In this document: one piece after another, positions 39,094 through 47,635 of the stretch
How the letters are laid out: each line of letters begins with the position of its first letter
Numbering within the stretch: position 1 is the first letter of the stretch
From: Cupriavidus sp. D384
Lineage (GTDB): Bacteria; Pseudomonadota; Gammaproteobacteria; Burkholderiales; Burkholderiaceae
Assembly (NCBI RefSeq): GCF_001652915.1
Contig: NZ_BBQI01000024.1
Location: 62,001 to 126,000 of the forward strand
Length of the DNA stretch: 64,000 nucleotides
Reading direction: 5' to 3'
The notes under the pieces: model-generated
What the model saw: the letters and a program-made list of their open reading frames with translations, nothing else
What the model was told of the DNA's origin: nothing
The model's database searches: none
Position numbers and translations under genes: made by a program

Positions 39094-39317
39094 ATTCTGC
39101 GATGTGAAAAATGCGGGGCGAACTCGTGGCTTCGCGAGGTTCCCCGCTGAAACATCGTCTTGCAAAGCGTCGCGTTTTCAAACAAAGCGTCCGTTAAGGG
39201 CAACAGTTTTAAGGCCATTTGGGGCGCTTTCGCACGAAATCGGCATTCAGGGTTTTACCTCTGCGGGGTGCGTGAAATACTGTTCCTACATGATGTCTGC
39301 CAAATAAGAGCAATGCC

Positions 39318-40565
39318 ATGTCTGAACACGCCCCCGAAATCGAGTCGATATTGAAGACCGTCTCGGTCAGCCTCGCCAGGAACGGTCCCACCCGCACCTT
39401 CTGCACCCTGCATGACACGCTCGACTCGCGTGACGAACTGCAGGACATCCGCCGCAGCATCCACCAGCATCCCGAACTCGCCTTCAACGAAGTCCGCACC
39501 GCGGAGCTTGTCGCCAGCAAGCTCGAAGGGTGGGGCTACGCCGTGACACGCGGCGTGGGCGGCACCGGTGTGGTGGCCACGCTGCGCTCGGGCAGCGGCA
39601 AGCGCAGTGTCGGCATCCGTGCCGACATGGACGCGCTGCCGATCCACGAACGCACGAACCTGCCATACGCCAGCGTGCATGAAGGCAAGATGCACGCCTG
39701 CGGGCACGACGGCCACACCACCGTGCTGCTGGGCGCGGCGCGCCAGCTTGCCCGCACGCGCCACTTCAACGGCACCGTCAACCTGATCTTCCAGCCTGCC
39801 GAGGAGATTGGTGCGGGCGGCGGAGCCGAGCGCATGCTGGCCGATGGCCTGTTCGAACGGTTTCCGTGCGACGCCATCTTTGGCCTGCATAACCACCCTG
39901 GCGTGGAAGCCGGCACGTTCATGTTCCGCGCCGGGCCGTTCATGGCCGCGTGCGACACGGTGACGATCACCATTCGCGGCAAGGGCGGCCACGCGGCGCG
40001 CCCGCACCAGTCGATCGACCCGATCCTGGTGGCTGGCAGCCTGGTGATGGCGCTGCAGTCGATCGTGGCGCGCAACGTCGACCCGAACGAGACCGCCGTG
40101 GTCACCATCGGCACGCTGCACGCGGGCCACGCACCAAACGTGATCCCGGACAGCGCGCGCATGGAAATCAGCGTGCGGTCGTTTAGCGCCGAGGTGCGCG
40201 CGTCGATGGAAGCGCGTATCCGCCAGCTGGTCACCGCGCATGCCGAAGGCTATGGCGCCACGGCCGAGATCGACTACGTGCGCGGCTATCCGGTGCTGGT
40301 CAACAGCGAGGCGGAGACCGAATTCGCCCGGCAGGTGGCCGAGGAACTGGTGGGTCCGGAGCGTGCGATCGGCAATTTCCATCGCATCGCGGGCAGCGAG
40401 GACTTCGCGTACTTCCTGCAGCAGCGTCCGGGCTGCTTCGTGCGGATGGGCAACGGCGCCAACCAGCCGCTGCTGCACAACGCCGGCTACGACTTCAATG
40501 ACGACAACCTGACCGTGGGTGCGGCGTACTGGACGCGTCTGGTGGAACGCTATCTGGCGGAATAA
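39318..40565 (+). CDS. M20D amidohydrolase (hippurate hydrolase-like)
   Basis: A 415-residue zinc amidohydrolase of the M20D group, which cleaves N-acyl amino acids. GIRADMDALPIHE near residue 97 and KMHACGHDGHTTVLLGAA near residue 120 carry metal ligands and the catalytic region, and IFQPAEEIGAGGGAERM the acidic pair. The first 35 residues are an extra N-terminal segment before DELQDIRRSIHQHPEL. There is no signal peptide. The 224-base upstream region holds no gene. Confidence 0.9.
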   Translation: MSEHAPEIESILKTVSVSLARNGPTRTFCTLHDTLDSRDELQDIRRSIHQHPELAFNEVRTAELVASKLEGWGYAVTRGVGGTGVVATLRSGSGKRSVGIRADMDALPIHERTNLPYASVHEGKMHACGHDGHTTVLLGAARQLARTRHFNGTVNLIFQPAEEIGAGGGAERMLADGLFERFPCDAIFGLHNHPGVEAGTFMFRAGPFMAACDTVTITIRGKGGHAARPHQSIDPILVAGSLVMALQSIVARNVDPNETAVVTIGTLHAGHAPNVIPDSARMEISVRSFSAEVRASMEARIRQLVTAHAEGYGATAEIDYVRGYPVLVNSEAETEFARQVAEELVGPERAIGNFHRIAGSEDFAYFLQQRPGCFVRMGNGANQPLLHNAGYDFNDDNLTVGAAYWTRLVERYLAE

Positions 40566-40607
40566 GCGTCGATCTGTGCGATCGACAAGCCGCCAGGGCA
40601 GGGCGGG

Positions 40608-41534
40608 TCACTTGAAAAAGGCGCTCGGCGGCACGCCAAACTGCCGCCGGAACATCGTCGCAAACGCGCTCGGGCTGTCGTAGCCCATGTCCAGCGCCAC
40701 ATCCACCACCTTGTCGCCGGCCGCCAGGCGTTCCAGCGCCGCCAGCAGCCGCGCCTGCTGGCGCCACTGGCCGAACGTCATTCCTGTTTCGCGGGCAAAG
40801 CGCCGCTGGATCGTCTTGGGATCCACGCCCAGGCGCGTGCCCCAGTCGGCCAGGGTCAGGTCGGTGTCGGGCTCGCCCACGATCTGGTCGCAGATCGTGC
40901 GCAGGTCCGCATCGGTGGGGCGCGGCAGGTGTAGCGGCAGCGTGGGCACCAGCTTCACCTCGTCGAGCAACAGCCGCATCAGGCGGCCATCCCGCGAATC
41001 CATGGTGTAGAGCGGCGGCACGTCGATAGCCGCCAGGATCAGTTCGCGCAGCAGCGGAGAAATGCCCAGAACGGTACATTGGGTGGGCAGGTCGGGTGCG
41101 GCATCGGGACGGATATAGGCGGTGCGCATCTGCACGCGGCCCACCATGCGGATCCAGTGCGTGGTGCCGCCCGGCATCCACATGCCGCGCGTGGGCGGCA
41201 CGGTCCATTGCCCTTCGGCCGTCGAGACCACCATCACACCATGCATGGCATGGATCAGTTGGGCATGCGGGTGCTGGTGGGGCTTGGTGACATGCCCGGG
41301 CACGTAGTCGGCGGCCATGGCCGCGACCGGCATCGGGCTGCGGTCGTACTGGATATAGGCCGGGCGCTCGGCATAGGTGTCGGCGCGGGCGTCCATGGCG
41401 GGGTCGCGCGGCGCGTCGGCGGGCAGGGGTTTGCTGCCCGGGGTGCCGCGGTCGACCCATGCAATGCGAGCGGCGGGGGACTTCGGTGATTCGGACGGCT
41501 TGCGGCGTTGCGGCGGTCGCTGGGTACCCGGCAT
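40608..41534 (-). CDS. AraC family transcriptional regulator
   Basis: A 308-residue regulator. An AraC-type cupin ligand domain (HQHPHAQLIHAMHGVMVV near residue 82) is followed by two helix-turn-helix motifs in the last 100 residues, including GVDPKTIQRRFARETG and ALDMGYDSPSAFATMFRR. It is divergent from the exporter gene at 41676 and may control it (inference). The first 45 residues are Pro/Arg-rich and probably unstructured, so translation could begin later. Confidence 0.9.
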   Translation of the reverse strand: MPGTQRPPQRRKPSESPKSPAARIAWVDRGTPGSKPLPADAPRDPAMDARADTYAERPAYIQYDRSPMPVAAMAADYVPGHVTKPHQHPHAQLIHAMHGVMVVSTAEGQWTVPPTRGMWMPGGTTHWIRMVGRVQMRTAYIRPDAAPDLPTQCTVLGISPLLRELILAAIDVPPLYTMDSRDGRLMRLLLDEVKLVPTLPLHLPRPTDADLRTICDQIVGEPDTDLTLADWGTRLGVDPKTIQRRFARETGMTFGQWRQQARLLAALERLAAGDKVVDVALDMGYDSPSAFATMFRRQFGVPPSAFFK

Positions 41535-41675
41535 GTCCTTTTCTCCAAGGTTGCGGCCTCATTCTCGCAGGACAGGCGCGGATTTGCCAATTAGCATCGT
41601 CACTCCTCCCCAATCCCGTCGAAACGGGCAGCGGGAAGATTCCAGAGAAGAGAACCGGCCAATGCGCCCCCGACC

Positions 41676-42893
41676 ATGAGCACAACCGTCAATTCCGCCG
41701 CCGCTGCGGCGCCCCGCGAGGAGGGCACGCGCTTCCGCGTGCTGTACGCGATCAGTTTCGCGCACTTCCTCAACGACATGATCCAGTCGCTGATCCTTGC
41801 CATCTATCCGATGCTAAAGGGCGGCTTCAACCTGAGCTTCACGCAGATTGGCCTGCTGACGCTGACGTACCAGATCACTGCGTCGCTGCTCCAGCCGATC
41901 GTGGGCCTGTACACGGACAAGCATCCCAAGCCCCATTCGCTGGCGATCGGCATGGGCTTCACGCTGGGCGGTCTGCTGCTGCTGTCGGTGGCGCCAAGCT
42001 ACGGCGTGCTGCTGGTGGCGGCGGCCCTGGTGGGTACCGGCTCGTCGATCTTCCATCCGGAGTCGTCGCGCGTGGCGCGCCTGGCGTCGGGCGGCCAGCA
42101 CGGGCTGGCACAGTCGATCTTCCAGGTGGGCGGTAATGGCGGAAGTGCCATGGGTCCGCTGCTGGCGGCGTGGATCGTCCATACGCAGGGCAGCGTGGCG
42201 TGGTTCTCGCTGGCGGCGCTGCTGGCCATTGCGGTGCTGTGGCAGATCGGCGGCTGGTACGGCCGGCATCTGGCCGAGCGCGCCGCGAAGAAGAAGGCCG
42301 CTCCCGGTGCGGTCAGCAAGCTGCCGACGTCGACCGTCGTGCGCGCCATGACGGTGCTGCTGCTGCTGATCTTTTCGAAGTATTTCTATATGGCGAGCCT
42401 GAACACGTACTACACGTTCTACCTGATGGAGAAGTTCGGGCTGACGCGCCAGACATCGCAGGTCTACCTGTTCCTGTTCCTGTTCGCGGTGGCGGCGGGC
42501 ACCATCCTGGGCGGCCCGATCGGTGACCGCATCGGCCGCAAGCGCGTGATCTGGGCGTCGATCCTGGGCGTGGCGCCGTTCACGCTGATGCTGCCGCACG
42601 CCAACCTGTTCTGGACGGCCGTGCTGACGGTTGTCATCGGCTTTATCCTGGCGTCGGCGTTCTCGGCCATCCTGGTGTTCGCCCAGGAGCTGATTCCGGG
42701 CAAGGTGGGCATGGTGTCGGGCCTGTTCTTCGGCTTTGCGTTCGGCATGGGCGGCATTGGCGCCGCCGTGCTGGGCAAGCTGGCCGACGCGCATGGCATC
42801 GAATCGGTCTACCAGTTCTGCGCCTACCTGCCGCTGCTGGGCCTGCTGGCGGTGTTCCTGCCGGACCTGCGGGCGCGGGCCAAGGCAGCCTGA
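41676..42893 (+). CDS. Fosmidomycin-resistance-type MFS exporter
   Basis: A 405-residue 12-helix major-facilitator protein. SFAHFLNDMIQSLILAIYPM and LQPIVGLYTDKHPKPHSL are characteristic of the Fsr family, which exports fosmidomycin and related compounds. The pattern GTGSSIFHPESSRVARL and FQVGGNGGSAMGPLLAA supports this. The natural substrate is not known. The gene is divergent from the AraC regulator, 141 bases apart. Confidence 0.9.
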   Translation: MSTTVNSAAAAAPREEGTRFRVLYAISFAHFLNDMIQSLILAIYPMLKGGFNLSFTQIGLLTLTYQITASLLQPIVGLYTDKHPKPHSLAIGMGFTLGGLLLLSVAPSYGVLLVAAALVGTGSSIFHPESSRVARLASGGQHGLAQSIFQVGGNGGSAMGPLLAAWIVHTQGSVAWFSLAALLAIAVLWQIGGWYGRHLAERAAKKKAAPGAVSKLPTSTVVRAMTVLLLLIFSKYFYMASLNTYYTFYLMEKFGLTRQTSQVYLFLFLFAVAAGTILGGPIGDRIGRKRVIWASILGVAPFTLMLPHANLFWTAVLTVVIGFILASAFSAILVFAQELIPGKVGMVSGLFFGFAFGMGGIGAAVLGKLADAHGIESVYQFCAYLPLLGLLAVFLPDLRARAKAA

Positions 42894-42911
42894 CTGCCCA
42901 TGACCGTTTTG

Positions 42912-42936
42912 CCCTCTCCCGCCGTGCGGGAGAGGG
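42912..42936. repeat. Perfect REP-like palindrome
   Basis: CCCTCTCCCGC-CGT-GCGGGAGAGGG is a perfect 11-base inverted repeat with a three-base loop. It fills the convergent gap between the exporter and the peptidase gene and may act as a shared transcription stop. Related copies occur at 8274, 52394 and 57570. Confidence 0.75.
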
Positions 42937-42957
42937 GGGCAAAGGTGCCGGCGCTTC

Positions 42958-44259
42958 TTACTTCCCGGCCTTGTCCTGCGACACGTCCATGATCATGCGT
43001 GTCAGCAGGTACAGGCGCGGCGTCACCGAGTTCAGATCCACGTATTCGGCGTCGTTCGAATGCGCGCCGAAGCCGCGCAGGCCGAAGCGCTCGATCACCG
43101 GGGCCTTGGTGGCTGCCGCGGCAAACGCGGCGTCGGTGCCACCGCCTTCGGCCGTGTCGTAGACCGCCAGCTTTTCACCGATTTCCGCATAGATGCCCTG
43201 GGCGTGGGCGGCCAGGGCACGGGCGGCCGGCGTGACCTCCAGCGGCGGCCGGCGGCGCTCGAACTTGACCGCGACCCTGGTGTCGGGGATCAGCGTCTTG
43301 CGAGTGCGCTCCTGCAGCGTTTTCTCAAGGCCCTCGTAGTCGGCGGTGCGCAGCACGCGCACGTCGGCCTGTGCGGTAGCCACGGCGGGAATCACGTTGC
43401 GGTTGGTTCCAGCCTGCGACAGCGTCCAGTTGACCTTCAGCCCGGTGTCCGGATTCGACAGGTCGCGCATCTGCAGGATCTGGTGCGACATCTCATACAG
43501 CGCGTTCCGGCCGAGTTCCGGCGAGCTGCCCGCGTGCGACGACTTGCCTTCCACCTTGAGCGCGATGGCGCCGATGCCGCTGGTCGCCAGCGACAGGCGG
43601 TCGCCGGTCACGCGCGTGGCCTCGCAAGAGAACACCGCGTCCTGCTCCGAGCCCAGTTTGGTCATCATCGCGCGGGCACCCGGCGAGCTGATTTCCTCGT
43701 CGCCGTTGATCAGCACGGTCAGCGTGCCGTAATCCTTGAAATTCAGCTTCTGCAGGATCGCCACGGTGTGCAGGATCACGGCCACGCCGTTCTTGTCGTC
43801 GGCAATGCCCAGGCCGTAAGCCTTGTCGCCTTCGACGCGGAACGGCTGCTGCGCCAGCATGCCGCGCAGGTACACGGTGTCCATGTGGGCGATCAGCATG
43901 ATCTTGCGCTTGCCCGTGCCCTTGAATGTGGCATGCACCATCTTGCCCACCTTCTCGGGCGTGTCCTCCATGCGGTAGACCTCGGTGGGCTCCACCAGCT
44001 TCGCGTCGCCACCCATGGCGGCCAGCCGGTCGCGGATCAGGTTGGCAATGCGGTCCAGGCCTTCGATGTCCTTGCTGCCGGACTCGATCGACACCAGGTC
44101 CTTCATGGTGCTGATCAGCGCGGGCTTCTCCTGCTGGGCAAGCTGATAGACGGGCTCGACCGGCGCGGCTGCCGCGGTACCGGCGAACAGCGCGGCGGCC
44201 AGCGCAACCGACGACAGGGTGACAAGACGATGACGAAACACGGGGTGGGGGGCAGACAC
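42958..44259 (-). CDS. Exported M20 family peptidase (glutamate carboxypeptidase-like)
   Basis: A 433-residue zinc exopeptidase with an N-terminal signal peptide (VALAAALFAGTAAAAP). LIAHMDTVYLRGM, GIADDKNGVAVILHTVAIL and NGDEEISSPGARAMM carry the metal-binding residues, and GGGTDAAFAA the C-terminal one. The pattern is that of CPDG2-type carboxypeptidases, which remove C-terminal glutamate from folates or peptides. The chosen start is GTG at 44259, preceded by GAGGAG; an ATG at 44340 would add 27 residues before the signal. Confidence 0.87.
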   Translation of the reverse strand: MSAPHPVFRHRLVTLSSVALAAALFAGTAAAAPVEPVYQLAQQEKPALISTMKDLVSIESGSKDIEGLDRIANLIRDRLAAMGGDAKLVEPTEVYRMEDTPEKVGKMVHATFKGTGKRKIMLIAHMDTVYLRGMLAQQPFRVEGDKAYGLGIADDKNGVAVILHTVAILQKLNFKDYGTLTVLINGDEEISSPGARAMMTKLGSEQDAVFSCEATRVTGDRLSLATSGIGAIALKVEGKSSHAGSSPELGRNALYEMSHQILQMRDLSNPDTGLKVNWTLSQAGTNRNVIPAVATAQADVRVLRTADYEGLEKTLQERTRKTLIPDTRVAVKFERRRPPLEVTPAARALAAHAQGIYAEIGEKLAVYDTAEGGGTDAAFAAAATKAPVIERFGLRGFGAHSNDAEYVDLNSVTPRLYLLTRMIMDVSQDKAGK

Positions 44260-44364
44260 GAAACGACTCCTCTTTTCTTTCTGGTGGTGTGAAGCCCACA
44301 TGTTGCGCGCGCAACGCACACCGGTCCAGTACCCTGGCATCGGTTTTGCGGCATCATCTCGGTC

Positions 44365-44643
44365 ATGAAGTCAGCCGTGCCCCCGTCCTCCGCATTGCCC
44401 GCCATGTCTGCCCGCCCCGCCTGCGCCCACTGCCTTGCCCTGGCCGAAGATCCGCGCCGCCGCGAGCCGCACCCGTGCCTGACGCTGCGCAACACCGCGC
44501 CGCTGGTCAGCCAGAGCGCCGCCGGCGTGCCCTTCAGCATGATGTCGTTCACCTGCCGCGAATGCGGCACGGCTTGGCGGCTCTATGACCGGGCCAATGA
44601 GCTTTTCGTGTCGTGGGTGCCCGAGCACCCGCTGGTGCGATAG
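44365..44643 (+). CDS. Small zinc-ribbon-like protein
   Basis: A 92-residue protein with two Cys pairs, CAHC near residue 20 and CRECG near residue 64, spaced as in zinc ribbons, plus an unpaired Cys. No known family was recognised. It ends with FVSWVPEHPLVR. It starts 105 bases from the divergent peptidase gene. A start at the second Met (MSARPACAHC) is possible. Confidence 0.55.
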   Translation: MKSAVPPSSALPAMSARPACAHCLALAEDPRRREPHPCLTLRNTAPLVSQSAAGVPFSMMSFTCRECGTAWRLYDRANELFVSWVPEHPLVR

Positions 44644-44819
44644 CCATTGCGGCGCCCGCCGGTGCGATAGCCGCCCGCCCGGCATGGGCGACGTAGCCGA
44701 TCAGCTAAAATAGCGCTTGGCTGGACTTCGCCGACGCATGCCGTCCGGCTGCCAGACGCTGTTCCCTACGCGCCGCACAGGCGCCCATCCCACGTATTTC
44801 CCGCTTCCGAAGCCCGATC

Positions 44820-45809
44820 ATGGCCGTTTTCCGCCTTTTGCCGCTGCGCGCCGCCTGCCTCGCCATCACGCTGATGGCCTCCGCTGCTGCCCCCACCCTT
44901 GCCGCCGACAACTATCCGAGCCGGCCGATCCGCATGATCGTGGCCTATCCCACCGGCGGCATCAGTGATGCCGTGGCGCGCGCACTGGGCGAGAAGCTCT
45001 CGGTGCAGATGGGTACGTCGGTGGTGGTGGAAAACAAGGCCGGCGCCGGTGGCAGCATTGGCATTGACGCCGTCGCCAAGGCCGCGCCCGATGGCTACAC
45101 GCTTGGTTTCGCGTCGACCAGCCCGCTGACGCTGAACCCGCACGTGGGCCGCGTCAACTATGACCCGCAGCGCGATGTGGCGCCGGTCATGAGCGTGATG
45201 TACTCGCCCGTGCTGGTAATCGCCACGCCGAGCTTTACCGGCAAGACGTTCCAGGACCTGATCGCGCAGTCGAAGGCCAAGCCGGGCTCGGTGCGCTGGG
45301 CCACGTCCGGCCTGGGTACGGTGGGCCACGTGATGCTGGAGCAGGTCCGCTCGAAGTCCAGGGCCGATATCACGCTGATTCCGTACAAGGGCGCGGGCCA
45401 GCAGATGAACGACGCGCTGGGCGGCCAGTTCGAGGTGATGAGCACCAACGCCAGCCCGATGCTGACGCAGCATATGCAGGCTGGCCGCCTGCGGGCCATC
45501 GCCGTGGGCGCGCCCAAGCGGCTCGACAGCCTGCCCAATGTGCCAACCTTCGACGAACTGGGCTATCCGAAGGCCAACCTGACGTCGACGTTCGGCATCT
45601 TCGCGCCGGGCAAGACGCCGGCGGCCATCATCGACAAGCTCAACGCCGAACTGAACAAGGCGCTGGCCGAGCCCGAGGTGCGGGACCGGCTGATGCGCGG
45701 CGGCGAGGTGCCCACCGGCGGCTCGGCGGCGCAGTTTGCCAAGGCCATCCACGCCGAATCGCAAGAGAACGCCCGCATCGTCAAGGAAGCGGGCATCAAG
45801 GCGGACTAA
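44820..45809 (+). CDS. Bug-type (TctC-like) periplasmic solute-binding protein
   Basis: A 329-residue receptor of the same family as the product at 10322. The signal peptide ends near APTLAAD (residue 29), and the mature part has YPSRPIRMIVAYPTGGISD and NKAGAGGSIGIDAVA. The binding pocket region after DAVARALGE fits a carboxylate ligand. It is an orphan, with no TctAB genes close by and no adjacent LysR regulator. It is convergent with the response-regulator gene at 45902. Confidence 0.9.
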   Translation: MAVFRLLPLRAACLAITLMASAAAPTLAADNYPSRPIRMIVAYPTGGISDAVARALGEKLSVQMGTSVVVENKAGAGGSIGIDAVAKAAPDGYTLGFASTSPLTLNPHVGRVNYDPQRDVAPVMSVMYSPVLVIATPSFTGKTFQDLIAQSKAKPGSVRWATSGLGTVGHVMLEQVRSKSRADITLIPYKGAGQQMNDALGGQFEVMSTNASPMLTQHMQAGRLRAIAVGAPKRLDSLPNVPTFDELGYPKANLTSTFGIFAPGKTPAAIIDKLNAELNKALAEPEVRDRLMRGGEVPTGGSAAQFAKAIHAESQENARIVKEAGIKAD

Positions 45810-45901
45810 GCCGGCTGAGTGGATTGACCGGGCTTGGGGCAGGGCGCACGGTCCTGTCGCCGCCTTGTCGAACCCTCGGCACCTTCTTCATCATATTTTC
45901 T

Positions 45902-46657
45902 TCAAGCCACGTCGAGCCGGCTGCCCAGCCGGTAGACCGTGCGCAGCATCACGCCATTGAAGGGCCATAGCGCCAGCTTGGTCCGGATGCGCGACAGATG
46001 GCTGTCGATGGTGCGCGACTGTTCGTCCATGTCGGCACCGCGCCAGACCTTGTCGATCATGGTCCGGCGCGCCACCAGCGTGCCCAGATGCCGGAACAGC
46101 AGCAGCGCCAGCGCGTACTCCTTGGGCGACAGCGTTACCAGCACGCCTTTCACCCAGACCTGCCGTTCGGCCACGGCGAAACGGTATTCGCCGCAGACCA
46201 GCTGGTCGGGGCCGTTTTCCAGCACGCCGGCCGGCGCAGTGGCCGGCCGCACCGGCTGCGCAGCGGCGCGCCGGGCCAGTGCCTCGATGCGCGCGAGCAG
46301 TTCGCCGTCACGCACGGGCTGTGGCACATAGGCATCGGCGCCGGCCATCAGGCAGCGTGCCACATCCGATTCGGCATCGCTGGCGCCAAACATCATCACC
46401 GGCAGGCCGTGTCCGAGCGTGCGTCTTACCCAGTCCAGCAATTCCTCGGCATCGGCGTCCGCCACGTCCCGGTCCAGCAGCAGCATGTCGAAGGGCTCGG
46501 CATGGATGGCGTCCACCAGTGGCGGCCCGCAGCGAAAGCGTGCCAGATGGTGCCCGCCCCGATGCAGGGCACGCTCCAGCACCATGATGCGGGCCGGATT
46601 GTCTTCAAGCGCGGCGATCTTCACGTTGGGGATTCCTTGCAGGTCCTTGCCAGTCAT
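45902..46657 (-). CDS. Orphan OmpR-type response regulator with atypical receiver
   Basis: A 251-residue protein with a receiver domain (residues about 12-125) and an OmpR-type winged helix (about 155-245, with LSPKEYALALLLFRHLG and SRTIDSHLSRIRTKL). The phosphorylatable Asp is kept in LLLDRDV, and the acidic pair is ED in ALEDN. The switch Thr is replaced (MMFGAS), and the Lys of the KP motif is Gln (PQPV). Phosphorylation signalling may therefore be altered or absent. No histidine kinase is adjacent. A paralogue is divergent from it. Confidence 0.87.
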   Translation of the reverse strand: MTGKDLQGIPNVKIAALEDNPARIMVLERALHRGGHHLARFRCGPPLVDAIHAEPFDMLLLDRDVADADAEELLDWVRRTLGHGLPVMMFGASDAESDVARCLMAGADAYVPQPVRDGELLARIEALARRAAAQPVRPATAPAGVLENGPDQLVCGEYRFAVAERQVWVKGVLVTLSPKEYALALLLFRHLGTLVARRTMIDKVWRGADMDEQSRTIDSHLSRIRTKLALWPFNGVMLRTVYRLGSRLDVA

Positions 46658-46705
46658 TTACTGCGGCCCATGGTAGGTCGCTGCCCGTTGAGGACGAAGT
46701 AAACA

Positions 46706-46722
46706 TTTGTGGCGGACACAAA
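46706..46722. promoter_or_regulatory. Inverted repeat between two divergent regulators
   Basis: TTTGTG-GCGGA-CACAAA, six-base arms, lies 49 bases from one regulator start and 95 from the other. The position suits an operator bound by one or both regulators. A further GTTTGTGC occurs at 46743. Confidence 0.4.
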
Positions 46723-46816
46723 AATGAGCATCGTCTTATAGGGTTTGTGCGCAACTCCGCATCTAATGGCCGTTGGAATCATTCAATGGCGCTCCGGAGC
46801 GGGGGCGCGACGACGC

Positions 46817-47623
46817 ATGACGAAGACAGGACTGAGGGTGGCCTCGCTGGAGAACGACAGTGCCCAGGCGGCGATGATCCGCGCCATTGTGAGCGGGGCG
46901 GGCCATGAATGCGTGACCTTTACCGATGGTCGCCGCATGTTGCTGACCTTGCGCAAGGTGACGTTCGACCTGTTGCTGCTGGACTGGGATGTGCCGCACG
47001 TGTCCGGGCTCGAAGTGCTGCACTGGGTGCGCACGCACCTGGACCCGCGGCTGCCGGTGATGTTCGTGGCGCGGCGGCCGGCCGAGGCCGATATCGCAGC
47101 TGCGCTGGCCGCCGGCGCCGACGACTACATGGTCAAGCCGATCCGGTCGGTGGAATTGTCCGCGCGCGTCCAGGCACTGCTGCGGCGGGTCTATCCGGAT
47201 ACGCGCCAGCGCGACGACGACCGCCTGACCTGGGGCCGCTACGCGTTCGACATCGTCACGCACCAGGCCACGCGCGACGGTGCGGTGGTGCCGCTCACGC
47301 CCAAGGAATTCGAACTGGCGCTGCTGATGTTCCGCAATGCCAACCGCGTGGTGCCGCGCGACCACATGGTGACGGCGGTCTGGGGCCGCGAGTTCTCGCC
47401 GATGTCGCGCACCATCGACACGCATATCTCGCGCGTGCGCAACAAGCTCGGGCTGTGGGACGAAAACGGCGTGCGCGTGGTGCCGGTCTACACCTACGGC
47501 TACCGGCTGGAACTGCTGGACGCGCAGGCGGCCGGAGATGCCATGGCGCAACGGCGCGGGAGCGCCAGCCAGGCGCCGGACGAAAAAAAAGGCACCCGAA
47601 GGTGCCTTTCCCAAAACAGTTGA
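46817..47623 (+). CDS. Orphan OmpR-type response regulator
   Basis: A 268-residue paralogue of the divergent regulator. The receiver domain (residues about 8-125) has LEND, the phosphoacceptor Asp in LLLDWDV and the Lys in MVKPI; the switch Thr is replaced by Val (MFVARR). The winged helix contains LTPKEFELALLMFRN and SRTIDTHISRVRNKLGLW. The ATG at 46817 begins MTKTGLRVASLEN. The last 14 codons read through the terminator of the convergent porin gene, so the C-terminal tail is unusual. No kinase gene is adjacent. Confidence 0.88.
   Translation: MTKTGLRVASLENDSAQAAMIRAIVSGAGHECVTFTDGRRMLLTLRKVTFDLLLLDWDVPHVSGLEVLHWVRTHLDPRLPVMFVARRPAEADIAAALAAGADDYMVKPIRSVELSARVQALLRRVYPDTRQRDDDRLTWGRYAFDIVTHQATRDGAVVPLTPKEFELALLMFRNANRVVPRDHMVTAVWGREFSPMSRTIDTHISRVRNKLGLWDENGVRVVPVYTYGYRLELLDAQAAGDAMAQRRGSASQAPDEKKGTRRCLSQNS
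47583..47609 (-). terminator. Porin terminator inside the convergent regulator gene
   Basis: AAAGGCACC-TTCG-GGTGCCTTT on the minus strand, a nine-base perfect stem with a stable TTCG tetraloop, followed by eight T. It lies 27 bases after the porin stop codon and within the coding region of the response regulator at 46817-47623. Confidence 0.9.
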
Positions 47624-47635
47624 CCGAGTGACCGA

